DNA of 43,208 nucleotides from an uncultured Prevotellaceae bacterium (GTDB lineage: Bacteria; Bacteroidota; Bacteroidia; Bacteroidales; Bacteroidaceae): contig CADASP010000033.1 in the NCBI GenBank assembly GCA_902790625.1, positions 1-43,208 on the forward strand. Direction: 5' to 3'. How positions within the stretch are numbered: the stretch's first letter is position 1; each line of letters starts with the position of its first letter. The notes beneath the pieces were generated by a model. It worked only from the letters and a program-made list of their open reading frames with translations, was not told the origin of the DNA and did no database searches. The translations under genes were made by a program, and so were the position numbers. Shown in pieces: positions 11,401-16,897 of this stretch.

Positions 11401-13338
11401 GTGCGCGACTACCCCTTCGTGGATGCACCCGACGTGATCCTGGCACACATCGACGACGCCACGGCGGCTCCCGTGGTGCCCTACGAGGAGCTGCACAACC
11501 TGAGCTTCAGCTTCGTGGGCGAGGGACACAGGGTGCTGGTGGACATCAACGAGCCCAGCGCGAGCATCAACCGCCGCAACATCTACGTCACCGTGAGCAA
11601 CGTGGAGGACAAAAACGGCAACAGCATGGCATCGCCGGCAACGGCATGCTACTACGTGACGAACAGCGCCCTGCAGTGGCTGACCAACAGGCAGACGGCA
11701 ACAGTGGGCTACGGACAGGCAGAGGGTCTCGAACTCACCATCGTGAACAACAGCGCCGCCAGCCACACCTACACCATCGAGAACTGTCCACGATGGCTCA
11801 CACTCGACAGCTACAGCGACATCGTCACACCCAAATTCATGACGACGATACGCGCCACCGTCAGCAAAGACCTCAACGTGGGAACCTACGACGAGATCAT
11901 CTATCTCACCGACGAGGACGGCATCTCGGAACCCTTCTATCTCAACCTCACCGTGGAGGCCCCGCAGCCCGACTGGGCATGGAGCGTGCCGGGCAACCTG
12001 CTGGAGCACTCGATGAACATCGTGGCAAAGGTGTATCTCAACGACGAGATAGACATCGACGCACGCGACATCATCGGGGTCTTCGACAGCGACAACGTGT
12101 GCCACGGCTTCGCACACATCGACTACTCGGCACTCACGGGCGAGAGCAGCCTCTACCTCACCGTATACAACAACAAAGCCGACGGGCGCGAACTGCGATT
12201 CAAGCTGTGGCAATATGCCACAGGGCGAGAGCTGATGCTCACCGCCAACGGTGAGAAGACCATTGCCTTCAGCTCGGGCACCATCATGGGCGTCGACAGG
12301 CCAGTGCGACTGGAGGGCGGCAACCTCTTCGTGCAGACATTCTGCCTGAAGGAGGGCTGGAACTGGGTGTCGTTCAACGTGCAGAGCGACAAGCTGGCAT
12401 ACCTGAACGACCTGCTCGACGGACTGCCATGGCAGGACGGCGACATACTGACCGACATGAACAGCAGCGCAACGCTCCTCTACAACAACGGGCACTGGAT
12501 AGCATCGGGGCAGGTGCGCAGCATGCGCCTCTCGCCACGAAAGGCATACGCCATCAAGGTGCAGCAGGATACAGAGTTCCCCATAGGAGGCACCATCATC
12601 AGTGCCGACGACGCACGCACCATCGAGGTGAAGCAGGGATGGAACGGCATTGGCTATACACCCATCATCAACCTGAGCGTGGAGACCGCCCTGAGCGACT
12701 ACTACGACAAAGCGCTGCCCGGCGATGTCATCAAGAGCCACGACGAGTTCGCATACTTCACCGTAGCAGGAGGCACAGGGCGCTGGCGCGGCAATCTGCA
12801 ATACATGAAGCCCGGCGAGGGATACATGCTCCTGCGCATGGACACCACCGACGTGGCCTTCCGCTACCCCTTCTACGAACCGGGAAACACCTTCGTAGAC
12901 GAATGGGCATACGCCACCACCAGCAAGGCTCCCGCACGCAGCCGCGCTACCATGAGCCTCTCGGCCATCATCGAGGGCTTCGCCACCGAGGAGGGCGACC
13001 GGCTGGTGGCCTACGCCGACGGCGAGCGCTGCGGCGAAGCCATAACAGCGGGCGACGAAGCAGGTGAACCACTCTACCTCAGCATCGGCGGCGAGAAGCG
13101 GCAAGGCATCTGGTTCGCCATCGAGCGCAACGGCGACATCGTGGCCACCACAGCAGAGCTGATGACCTTCGAAGCCGATGCCGTCGTAGGCAGCCCCGAC
13201 ACGCCCACGGCCATCAGCTTCGCCAGCGCCGACAATGCCATCGGAAAGTGGTACACCACGGGCGGCGTGCAACTGCAAAAGCGGCCCGCACAGAAGGGAG
13301 TATACATCTACAATGGCAAGAAAATCGTAGTGAAATGA
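2455..13338 (+). CDS. Giant secreted multidomain surface protein (GLUG, FnIII, LamG, sorting tail)
   Basis: A 3627-residue protein. I chose ATG 2455 because a Sec signal peptide follows (basic MRKRQ, hydrophobic core, cleavage near AMA-D at residue 31). Recognisable parts in order: fibronectin III-like segments (res about 314-520); two GLUG-type blocks (about 528-780 and 803-1060; AGLVGYS, VGGIVGH); another FnIII; carboxypeptidase-regulatory-like folds (about 1165-1260 and after); a long unassigned middle; a CARDB-like stretch; an SbsA-type Ig domain (near 2490, SEDIEYN); two LamG/concanavalin-like domains (about 2560-2740 and 2745-2920; NQWHHYAMTV); a BACON-like domain (about 3075-3180); then two copies of a 'VFDSDNVCHGFA / AYADGERCGEA' module flanking two GWNWVSFN/GWNGIGY repeats. 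The end (GVYIYNGKKIVVK) resembles Bacteroidota C-terminal sorting tails. A role in adhesion or glycan binding is inferred; no catalytic motif is seen. Next come a repeat and a lipoprotein sharing its module. Confidence 0.9.
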   Translation: MRKRQARQCQHLLLALASAIGALLLPGRAMADAYVERTYNYMVTLNGANTIRIKVPVYDEDGADHWVSNGNLKLQVADDKGNFGAEQTAFWWREDESSDGHDNDHSDLWCKFSTSVGGSFDVTQGNSASHFTLTKGDGTLRRLVYENNDRTYDVTVVWRLPYDFLGKTLKFSWDVKLDYTNGLAWDTQYDVKGLSATTIAMPKAADVVYPQTTMATISYSEQGKLEIPWFIGSDKVTAARYEYTDANGNIVSENRPANENNGTIYLNATEPHNNFHIIVSYRDNNDYLIENISSATQNLKMIHAPVCLTATPLGGHKAPVQLSWNIQYPGTDDMLETDFFEIQRSLTGEEADFVTIGTEPFVLDAKKLSFTYIDSLFVNDVAEGQLKGGGTLDHLTYRVRRMCTQTWGWEGNSTVATASCVVDDIHLLRITDFKALWDDERAYTVRVSWEYGDEHNAVWDNRALMKLRVAMVNRDGLPVDTLTYTLTDDEREQRYKIVSLKRPCVNYKIKLYIERGSSPLHLYEELGLYYFPIRNEDDWDTFCQKVSNAKGEYDVNARLYDDISSGNSCGDAESPFRGHFDGNGHTFTASISGAGTQAMFRYAKDYTITSLHVAGTVAGGLHTAGLVGYSDGSSGQHNTIANCRVSATVSCSDDHVGGIVGHGQTADHVITNCLFDGSITGSNISYAGAFMGWAEDGTTNMVASCLEKGTYTNVQHAGANYKYIGNLNASVFGGVNNWTYGNWGELNQVGEKTAEELIAALGADEWQTDKNGLVVPHMVKNLDPIRYDWIADYYEQATGASAVKKVTVGSISDWDRLADAVANGETSLDVTLTNDIELRDAKQLGTLTKPFTGFFNGGGHTITTHSITPFFHAQNAVIANLTVTGEMQSGDSPAGIVRYGRNIAIAACLVSVDFYHCHTVSCSFVSSASDVVIYRCVDACRLNLSGRYAYGGFIGTRVSSSDEIPNHNTKSIVADCISAPSPTSYFGNYLDRGSNFFWGDDVTLKRCYYIGSGMNFTGEFQGIKLCNADNTERIAKFVELNDKWLAKQDEWPLMTPMASSDYLPSNFHHESIGKIDKTLKTEPRQSSVLLTWHTDGNPIDFFTVLRRAKGSNDAWDTVESAIDQMSYEDTTVSPLEDYEYKVRATNDCEGQTYTETEVKEGACKHSGLAEGYVRFSDGTGVPGIEMEITSGSTKVTKTTDDSGYFMADELPYNGQQSITYTVTPVSTGGIQLEVESYAVTFNNHSNHEVVHQFTITNGLQFNAYVMYDGTSIPVKGAHFRVNGSLLHNAKGSHVETDFDGHAQFYVLNNTLNKIQVEMNQHTFTGGGWYKSADGVVLTDKVGQAYFYDSTLVKLTGRVVGGKDQGILPLDNNLSHNNLGDDLTMVLSLEGDNTSWLVYDNLNPALAKRNVVFQHPAGGGHKTTVEVQRKRMVVKPDSITGEYMLKLPPVRWKVQQVYCKGYPTLFQDGQVSEVIDLTNCLTPVDSTYNGTFTDTEGKSVYQPKESYNYRYSRIYHAPVEITYRQVGYDTFSYFGDKTYIAQTVGDDDSVEVPLAYQSADSVAYTFGYPVFSLERGYPIQLAVVERYPWNGVKGSPKEDVVRIGGGKVTIHNGMKNGLHQETVKLDSVGEGRFILKAEQTTRLLTHDDALRTVTMTLEQDGTTYEAKPLKGYILNMFATSGAKDVLVSGQPLLIDILRDPPGGGSTATLSKGSKLKYTYTLDMKLHAGLKLNIVTGTKLENFQGAVAAGSVAGIINGSDNEELIDFEYAFDMEGKRAFTYTMNVNEDITTSSDKSMVGADADLYIGMVQNMIVTPVSTIRAIPDSMYQQMLGKLGGGQTASIETDYGMLVEIAEGTAQGKKYHLVRDESIGYGPQVTSQFVHSQKHILTQLIPEKVKELRALMFTGTAAEAQKLANATGKPVYRSLVDANSERFGLMNTKNDKIFYYTSTMDEEPDMNYVIHLPTGTTTRPTDEVAEKCQIIYAWVQMVAQNEHEKLAATEYVTNYDVDGGSKVTYSEQFESDYTISNYYHLPGVISAHYFDEGGADMGIAVSSIVGIKIVSYILKYIYKNYVNSTASTNGAGRNGGSKNGFESTTYFYGSTFKFSLLPVLDYSVKDVSGEAKTYSRKESFTIAMDKKSHLDFDLYRVQTDTTSMNSTGVLDVFTNRYFYDGVDYVEDHLRRDNDMKNVRYARGFVYRTRGGATCNPWENERRTHFYEEGRILDERTKKIQNPKISLDRQSVSGIAIGDPARFKVYLTNDSEMPEAATGGLRQFNLYLDENSNPHGAKIYVDGTPLNSAGIVVMLDPGEVVQKTIEVYAGDEFDYEGLQLGLCSPTDWERSYDNVKFDVHYLRMAGPVNIASPGDKWVMNTYAQWNADRGWFMPITIDGFDKHQKNFDHIEFQYKESLRGEDSWTNLCSYYADSTLMAQANGVCAMIPENGNIVTEFYGEGTVMEKAYDLRAVLYCRDGNSFLTTPSRIVSGVKDTRRPQLFGLPEPKDGILTAATNIVFNFSEDIEYNYLNAITNFEVKGEVNNDNVSEKVSLLFTGEASVESEAQRNFSGKDVTIDLMVRPAETGRDMPLFAHGTNGQRLQLWLTKDFRLRAVVDEETFESDTAIVRGAFTQVALVIGQDSTITFYNGGKAIGHDKLSEPYHGTGPLIYGRTNETDRSKSHYYEGRMMEARLWYRALTGSQVGTTYGSRRLTGYEMGLVDYYPMNEGSGDYIIDHTQGANAKLIGASWAMPRGMSLHIDWDDRGLALDDNALNRTAEQDYTLMFWFKTDATGRGVLLANGAGSRTEVGAKDLFNIAFEAEKLRYRTHGMVIDVPGDWSDNQWHHYAMTVNRSRGVANIYVDQALRATFDADSLGAISGGHLLIGAARTDELNDEGKVVTIDTRNWLRGNIDELCLFEQALPPTLIQGYATRSPKGDEAGLLTYLAFDREERQKDNDIVLVPYPYSRKVHKDDKGEAEYELDPLTQQPTTTPVRDYPFVDAPDVILAHIDDATAAPVVPYEELHNLSFSFVGEGHRVLVDINEPSASINRRNIYVTVSNVEDKNGNSMASPATACYYVTNSALQWLTNRQTATVGYGQAEGLELTIVNNSAASHTYTIENCPRWLTLDSYSDIVTPKFMTTIRATVSKDLNVGTYDEIIYLTDEDGISEPFYLNLTVEAPQPDWAWSVPGNLLEHSMNIVAKVYLNDEIDIDARDIIGVFDSDNVCHGFAHIDYSALTGESSLYLTVYNNKADGRELRFKLWQYATGRELMLTANGEKTIAFSSGTIMGVDRPVRLEGGNLFVQTFCLKEGWNWVSFNVQSDKLAYLNDLLDGLPWQDGDILTDMNSSATLLYNNGHWIASGQVRSMRLSPRKAYAIKVQQDTEFPIGGTIISADDARTIEVKQGWNGIGYTPIINLSVETALSDYYDKALPGDVIKSHDEFAYFTVAGGTGRWRGNLQYMKPGEGYMLLRMDTTDVAFRYPFYEPGNTFVDEWAYATTSKAPARSRATMSLSAIIEGFATEEGDRLVAYADGERCGEAITAGDEAGEPLYLSIGGEKRQGIWFAIERNGDIVATTAELMTFEADAVVGSPDTPTAISFASADNAIGKWYTTGGVQLQKRPAQKGVYIYNGKKIVVK

Positions 13339-13450
13339 CATGACTGCCCACAAATGTACCATCAAAGAGTTAGGCTATGTTAGTCCGAATGACGGGTTAT
13401 TACGCATAATTGTTGTAATGATTATCCGCATCTATCTGAAAGACGGCCTG

Positions 13451-13635
13451 AAAGGCCAGCAAGCACATAGCACAGGGCATCGCCCTGGGTACCTGCAGAT
13501 GCCGACATTCGCCCTGAAAGGGCAAAAGCTTATCACTCTCGTAGGGCTTTTGCCCTTTCAGGGCGTTGCTGCCGCACATCGGCTTACCCAGGGCGTTGCC
13601 CTGGGCTATGGGCTTATTGCCCCTTCGGGGCGCGC
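13451..13635. repeat. Nested palindromic element between surface genes (repeat A, copy 2)
   Basis: The centre is a perfect 20-bp inverted repeat: CGCCCTGAAAGGGCAAAAGC at 13510-13529 and its complement at 13546-13565. It is flanked by partly complementary outer arms (CAGGGC...GCCCTGGGTA near 13471-13492 and its inverse near 13585-13605) and by small hairpins such as CGGCCTGAAAGGCC. The outer right part matches 645-684. It fills most of the 381-bp gap between the giant gene and the next lipoprotein gene and could attenuate read-through. The remainder of the gap (13339-13450, 13636-13719) shows no gene. Confidence 0.8.
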
Positions 13636-13719
13636 TCAGCTAAGCTTGCAAAACTCAAATAACTGAGTGGGCTCAATAACCCTAAATTCAAAAATAAAAA
13701 TTCTAAGTTCAAAAAGAAT

Positions 13720-14517
13720 ATGAAGACAAAGCATTTGTTTCTATGCCTTTTGGCATTAGTGGCATGCGCTTGCAGCAGTAGCGATGAAACCGACCAAGAC
13801 AGCGGCAAGGGCGGTGGTTACTCCTGGGCCAGCGTTGACACCATCCCCCAGTGGCAGATGGACTGGAGCTACAACCAGGAGCGCCCCAACTGGCAGGAGC
13901 CCAACACGTCGAACTACGAGAACTGGACGGTGATGCTGGTGCAAATCGAGGAGGAGCTGCAGCCCTACGCCACGCCCGACGACCTCATGGCCCTGTTCGT
14001 GGGCACAGAGCTGCGCGGCCTCGCCAGTCCAGCCTTCGACGTGAGCGAAGGAGACACACAGTCCACATTCTTTCTGCTGAAGACCTACGGCAACGAGGCT
14101 GACAACGAATGGATGGACGTCACGCTCATGTACTACAACAGCCGCCTGAACCACATCTTCGCACGCATGGCATCAGCGAGGTTCGCAAAAGAACAGGTGT
14201 TTGGCATCGACGAAGACTTCATCCCCGACTTCACCTACGGCTCGACGAAATATCCCGTAGTGATGAGTCTCGCACTGGATGCCACGGCCATCGCCGATGC
14301 CAACATCGTGCCCACCGCGGGCGACAAGGTGGCCGCCTTCGTGGGCGACGAGTGCCGAGGGGCGGCATCAAGCAGCGGACGCATCACCATCTACGGGCGA
14401 CAAGAGGGCGAGACGGTGACGCTGAAATACTACGAGGCCACCAAGCACCGCGTGCTCACCATTGACAATGCCACGAAAACACAACAACAGCAAATCACAA
14501 GCATCATCATACAATGA
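13720..14517 (+). CDS. Surface lipoprotein with two copies of the giant protein's C-terminal module
   Basis: A 265-residue lipoprotein. The signal peptide ends in LVACAC; the Cys at 16 or 18 is lipidated, and the following SSSDETD is a Bacteroidota lipoprotein export signal, so the protein should sit on the outer face of the outer membrane. The mature part holds two related modules: LMALFVGTELRGLA (res about 88-101) and KVAAFVGDECRGAA (about 204-217), each followed by a beta-rich segment. The same pattern (hydrophobic-F-x-D/G-x-x-C-x-G-x-A) occurs twice near the C-terminus of the giant protein upstream. No enzyme motif is visible. Its stop overlaps the start of the next gene (ATGA at 14514-14517), so the two are translationally coupled. 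A partner or anchor for the giant protein is an inference from shared modules and order. Confidence 0.85.
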   Translation: MKTKHLFLCLLALVACACSSSDETDQDSGKGGGYSWASVDTIPQWQMDWSYNQERPNWQEPNTSNYENWTVMLVQIEEELQPYATPDDLMALFVGTELRGLASPAFDVSEGDTQSTFFLLKTYGNEADNEWMDVTLMYYNSRLNHIFARMASARFAKEQVFGIDEDFIPDFTYGSTKYPVVMSLALDATAIADANIVPTAGDKVAAFVGDECRGAASSSGRITIYGRQEGETVTLKYYEATKHRVLTIDNATKTQQQQITSIIIQ

Positions 14518-15458
14518 CCATGAAAACAACGACAATCCTCCTGATGGCAGCAGCACTGGCGATGGCTGCCGCCTGCTCCAACGACGACGAGACGACAGAG
14601 CAGGTGCCGACGCAAACGCAGCGCCCCCTGACCATCAACGTAGCAGAAAACCCATTCGTCAACCCAGACGGAAGCCGCAGCACAAGGGGCGAAATCTTGA
14701 CCACCTCATCGACATCATTCAATGCCTTCACCATGCACTATGTCTATGGCTCAAGCTCCAGCGACCCTATTACGGTCAGTAAAAGTAACGGGAAATGGAG
14801 TAGCACAGAGCCGTGGCCCGACACTGATGACAAGGTGAAATGGTACGCCCATACTGGCGGCACCTTCAACTTGACCGATGGCCCCTACCTCCATTTCGCT
14901 GTAGAAAAAACGGTGGCCTACCAGAAAGACCTGCTGGTGGCCACTACCGCCGACACCTGGGCCCACTATAGCGGCAAGCTTTCGTTTACTTTCGACCATG
15001 CCTGCGCCGCCCTGCGCTTCCACATGAAGAAGGCCAAGAACCTGAGCGACTACACCCTGACGGTGAGCGAGGTGAAGCTCTGCCACGTGGTGAAAGCGGG
15101 CGACTACTACTACAGCACAACGTCGTGGATACTGGGCACGGAGATGGCAGACTACCCCCTCTTCAGCGGCAGCAAGACGCTGGGCTACACCGACTACGAG
15201 GCCATGGACACCAACGAGTCAACAGCCTACCTTTTCCTCATACCCCAGACGCTCACGGCCTGGAACGGCAGCGGCTCGCCCACCAGTACCTACCTTGAGC
15301 TGGACTGCACCATCAAATCTGGTGACACCCAAGTACACAGCGGCAAGGCATACATCCCCTTCGGGGCCACACTCGAAAAAGGCACCCAGTACGACGTGAG
15401 ACTCAATATCGGCAAGAACTCACTCTACGATTGCGACGGAACCAAAATCATCAACTGA
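14514..15458 (+). CDS. Fimbrillin-like (Mfa-like) surface lipoprotein
   Basis: A 314-residue lipoprotein (312 if the ATG at 14520 is used). The signal peptide ends AMAAAC, followed by SNDDET, again an acidic export signal. The pattern DLLVATT...GKLSFTFDHACAALRFHM followed by YIPFGATLEKGTQYDVRL near the end is typical of the fimbrillin/Mfa-like family of Bacteroidota pilin-related proteins. Such proteins are usually polymerised stalk, anchor or tip subunits of type V-like pili after removal of an N-terminal segment; the usual clustered partner genes are not all present here, so assembly of a pilus is unproven. The start overlaps the previous stop codon. It is followed after only 4 bp by a 44-residue ORF. 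Confidence 0.85.
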   Translation: MTMKTTTILLMAAALAMAAACSNDDETTEQVPTQTQRPLTINVAENPFVNPDGSRSTRGEILTTSSTSFNAFTMHYVYGSSSSDPITVSKSNGKWSSTEPWPDTDDKVKWYAHTGGTFNLTDGPYLHFAVEKTVAYQKDLLVATTADTWAHYSGKLSFTFDHACAALRFHMKKAKNLSDYTLTVSEVKLCHVVKAGDYYYSTTSWILGTEMADYPLFSGSKTLGYTDYEAMDTNESTAYLFLIPQTLTAWNGSGSPTSTYLELDCTIKSGDTQVHSGKAYIPFGATLEKGTQYDVRLNIGKNSLYDCDGTKIIN

Positions 15459-15462
15459 CACC

Positions 15463-15597
15463 ATGAAAACAACATACCACCAGCCCACCACACTCACCAT
15501 CACCCTCCACAGCCACACCCTGATGCTGCAAGTCTCCAACAAGGTGAACGAGTACAACCACACCACCATCAGCGCTGGCGACAGCGACGAGGAGTAG
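15463..15597 (+). CDS. 44-residue peptide at the end of the surface operon
   Basis: This small open frame starts 4 bp after the fimbrillin-like gene, begins MKTTYHQPTTL, and ends ISAGDSDEE. It is basic/polar at the N-terminus, has a short hydrophobic centre (LMLQV) and an acidic tail. There is no signal peptide and no recognised family. Short peptides beginning MKxxYxxPT... with an acidic end are often seen at the ends of Bacteroidota surface operons, but I know of no established function. Position and start context support translation. Downstream, 31 bp separate it from the convergent proA. Confidence 0.55.
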   Translation: MKTTYHQPTTLTITLHSHTLMLQVSNKVNEYNHTTISAGDSDEE

Positions 15598-15627
15598 CCC
15601 GAATCGGTCATTGCCTACTTTTTGGGT

Positions 15628-16872
15628 TCAGGGGCGCACCTGCCCTTCGCCTTCTATAAGCCACTTGTAGGTGGTGATTTCTTCGAGTGCCATAGGTCCA
15701 CGTGGCCCGAGCTTCTGGGTGCTGATGCCAATCTCGGCGCCGAGTCCAAACTGTGCACCATCGGTGAACGAGGTGGGTGCGTTCCAGTAGACGCAAGCGG
15801 CATCCACCTGTTGCTGGAATTGGCGGGCAGTATCCGCGTTGCGGGTGATGATGGCCTCGCTGTGGCCAGAGCCATAGCGGTCGATGTGTGCCAAGGCTTC
15901 GTCGAGGCTGCCCACAGTCTTCACCGCCATTTTGTAGTCCATGAACTCCGTGCCGTAGCTCTCGGCGGTGGCTTTTTCAAGATAGGGATAGCCATTGCCG
16001 GCAAGAACATGGTGAGCCTCGTCGTCGGCATAGATAAGTACATGCTTCTCGGCCAGTTTCTCGCATAGCGACGGGAGCGACCAGATGCGTTCGCGATGTA
16101 TGAGCAGGCAGTCGAGCGCATTGCACACGCTGACACGGCGCGTTTTCGCATTGAAAATAATATTGCGCCCCATCTCCAGGTCGCCATCTACATCGAAGTA
16201 GGTGTTCACCACGCCGGCACCAGTCTCAATGACAGGCACCCGGGCATTGTCGCGCACGAAGTCGATGAGCTTCCTGCCCCCACGTGGGATGCACAGGTCG
16301 ATATAACCCACTGCGCCGAGCATCTCAGCGGTAGCCTCGTGGGTGGCGGGCAGCAGTGCCACGGCATCCATGGGCACGCCATGCTGCTGCAGCACCTCGT
16401 GGATGAGTGCCACCTCCTCGCGGTTCGAGCAATCGGCATCGCGGCCACCCTTCAGCACACAGGCGTTGCCGCTCTTGAAACAAAGCGCGAAGACATCGAA
16501 GGTGACGTTGGGCCGGGCCTCATAGATGATGCCGATGACGCCAAAGGGCACGCTGACGCGCCGCAGCCGCAATCCGTTGGGCAGCGTGGTCTTCTTGGTG
16601 ATGTGTCCTAAGGGTGTGGGCAGCGAAGCCACGTGGCGCATGTCGGCGGCGATGTCCTCCAAGCGTTGCTCGCTGAGCAGGAGCCGGTCGTAGAGTGGGT
16701 TTTCACGGTCCATCTTCGCCAAGTCCTTGGCGTTGGCCTCCAGGATTCTCGTCTTGTTGTTGATGATGGTGTCGGCAACAGCCAGTAGTATCTCACTGCG
16801 CTGTTGGTCGCTGAGCAGGGCCAGCGCGCGGCTGGCATCCTTCACTCGCTGGAAAGTGTCTATCATTTGCAT
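15628..16872 (-). CDS. proA: Gamma-glutamyl phosphate reductase
   Basis: A 414-residue aldehyde-dehydrogenase-fold enzyme that reduces gamma-glutamyl phosphate to glutamate-5-semialdehyde with NADPH, the second step of proline synthesis. Family signatures are GVIGIIYEARPNVT (cofactor region), the FKSGNACVLKGG motif, the catalytic cysteine in VSVCNALDCLL (res about 250) and LGPRGPMALEE near the end. The length is normal. The start ATG at 16872 follows the upstream gene by 25 bp; an alternative Met lies two codons in. It is the last gene of proB - unknown - proA. Confidence 0.96.
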   Translation of the reverse strand: MQMIDTFQRVKDASRALALLSDQQRSEILLAVADTIINNKTRILEANAKDLAKMDRENPLYDRLLLSEQRLEDIAADMRHVASLPTPLGHITKKTTLPNGLRLRRVSVPFGVIGIIYEARPNVTFDVFALCFKSGNACVLKGGRDADCSNREEVALIHEVLQQHGVPMDAVALLPATHEATAEMLGAVGYIDLCIPRGGRKLIDFVRDNARVPVIETGAGVVNTYFDVDGDLEMGRNIIFNAKTRRVSVCNALDCLLIHRERIWSLPSLCEKLAEKHVLIYADDEAHHVLAGNGYPYLEKATAESYGTEFMDYKMAVKTVGSLDEALAHIDRYGSGHSEAIITRNADTARQFQQQVDAACVYWNAPTSFTDGAQFGLGAEIGISTQKLGPRGPMALEEITTYKWLIEGEGQVRP

Positions 16873-16897
16873 GGTCTATATGAATTGCTTGCGTTGT

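Noticed and set aside
10690..13365. An 891-codon open frame on the minus strand opposite the end of the giant gene
   Set aside because: Its protein is Val/Ala/His/Gly-rich with no domain pattern, and the opposite strand has clear domains. Long antisense frames are expected opposite GC-rich genes with this codon use.
13720..15458. Complete type V pilus operon
   Set aside because: Only one fimbrillin-like protein is recognisable; the usual set of anchor, minor subunits and tip genes is not present, so a pilus cannot be claimed.
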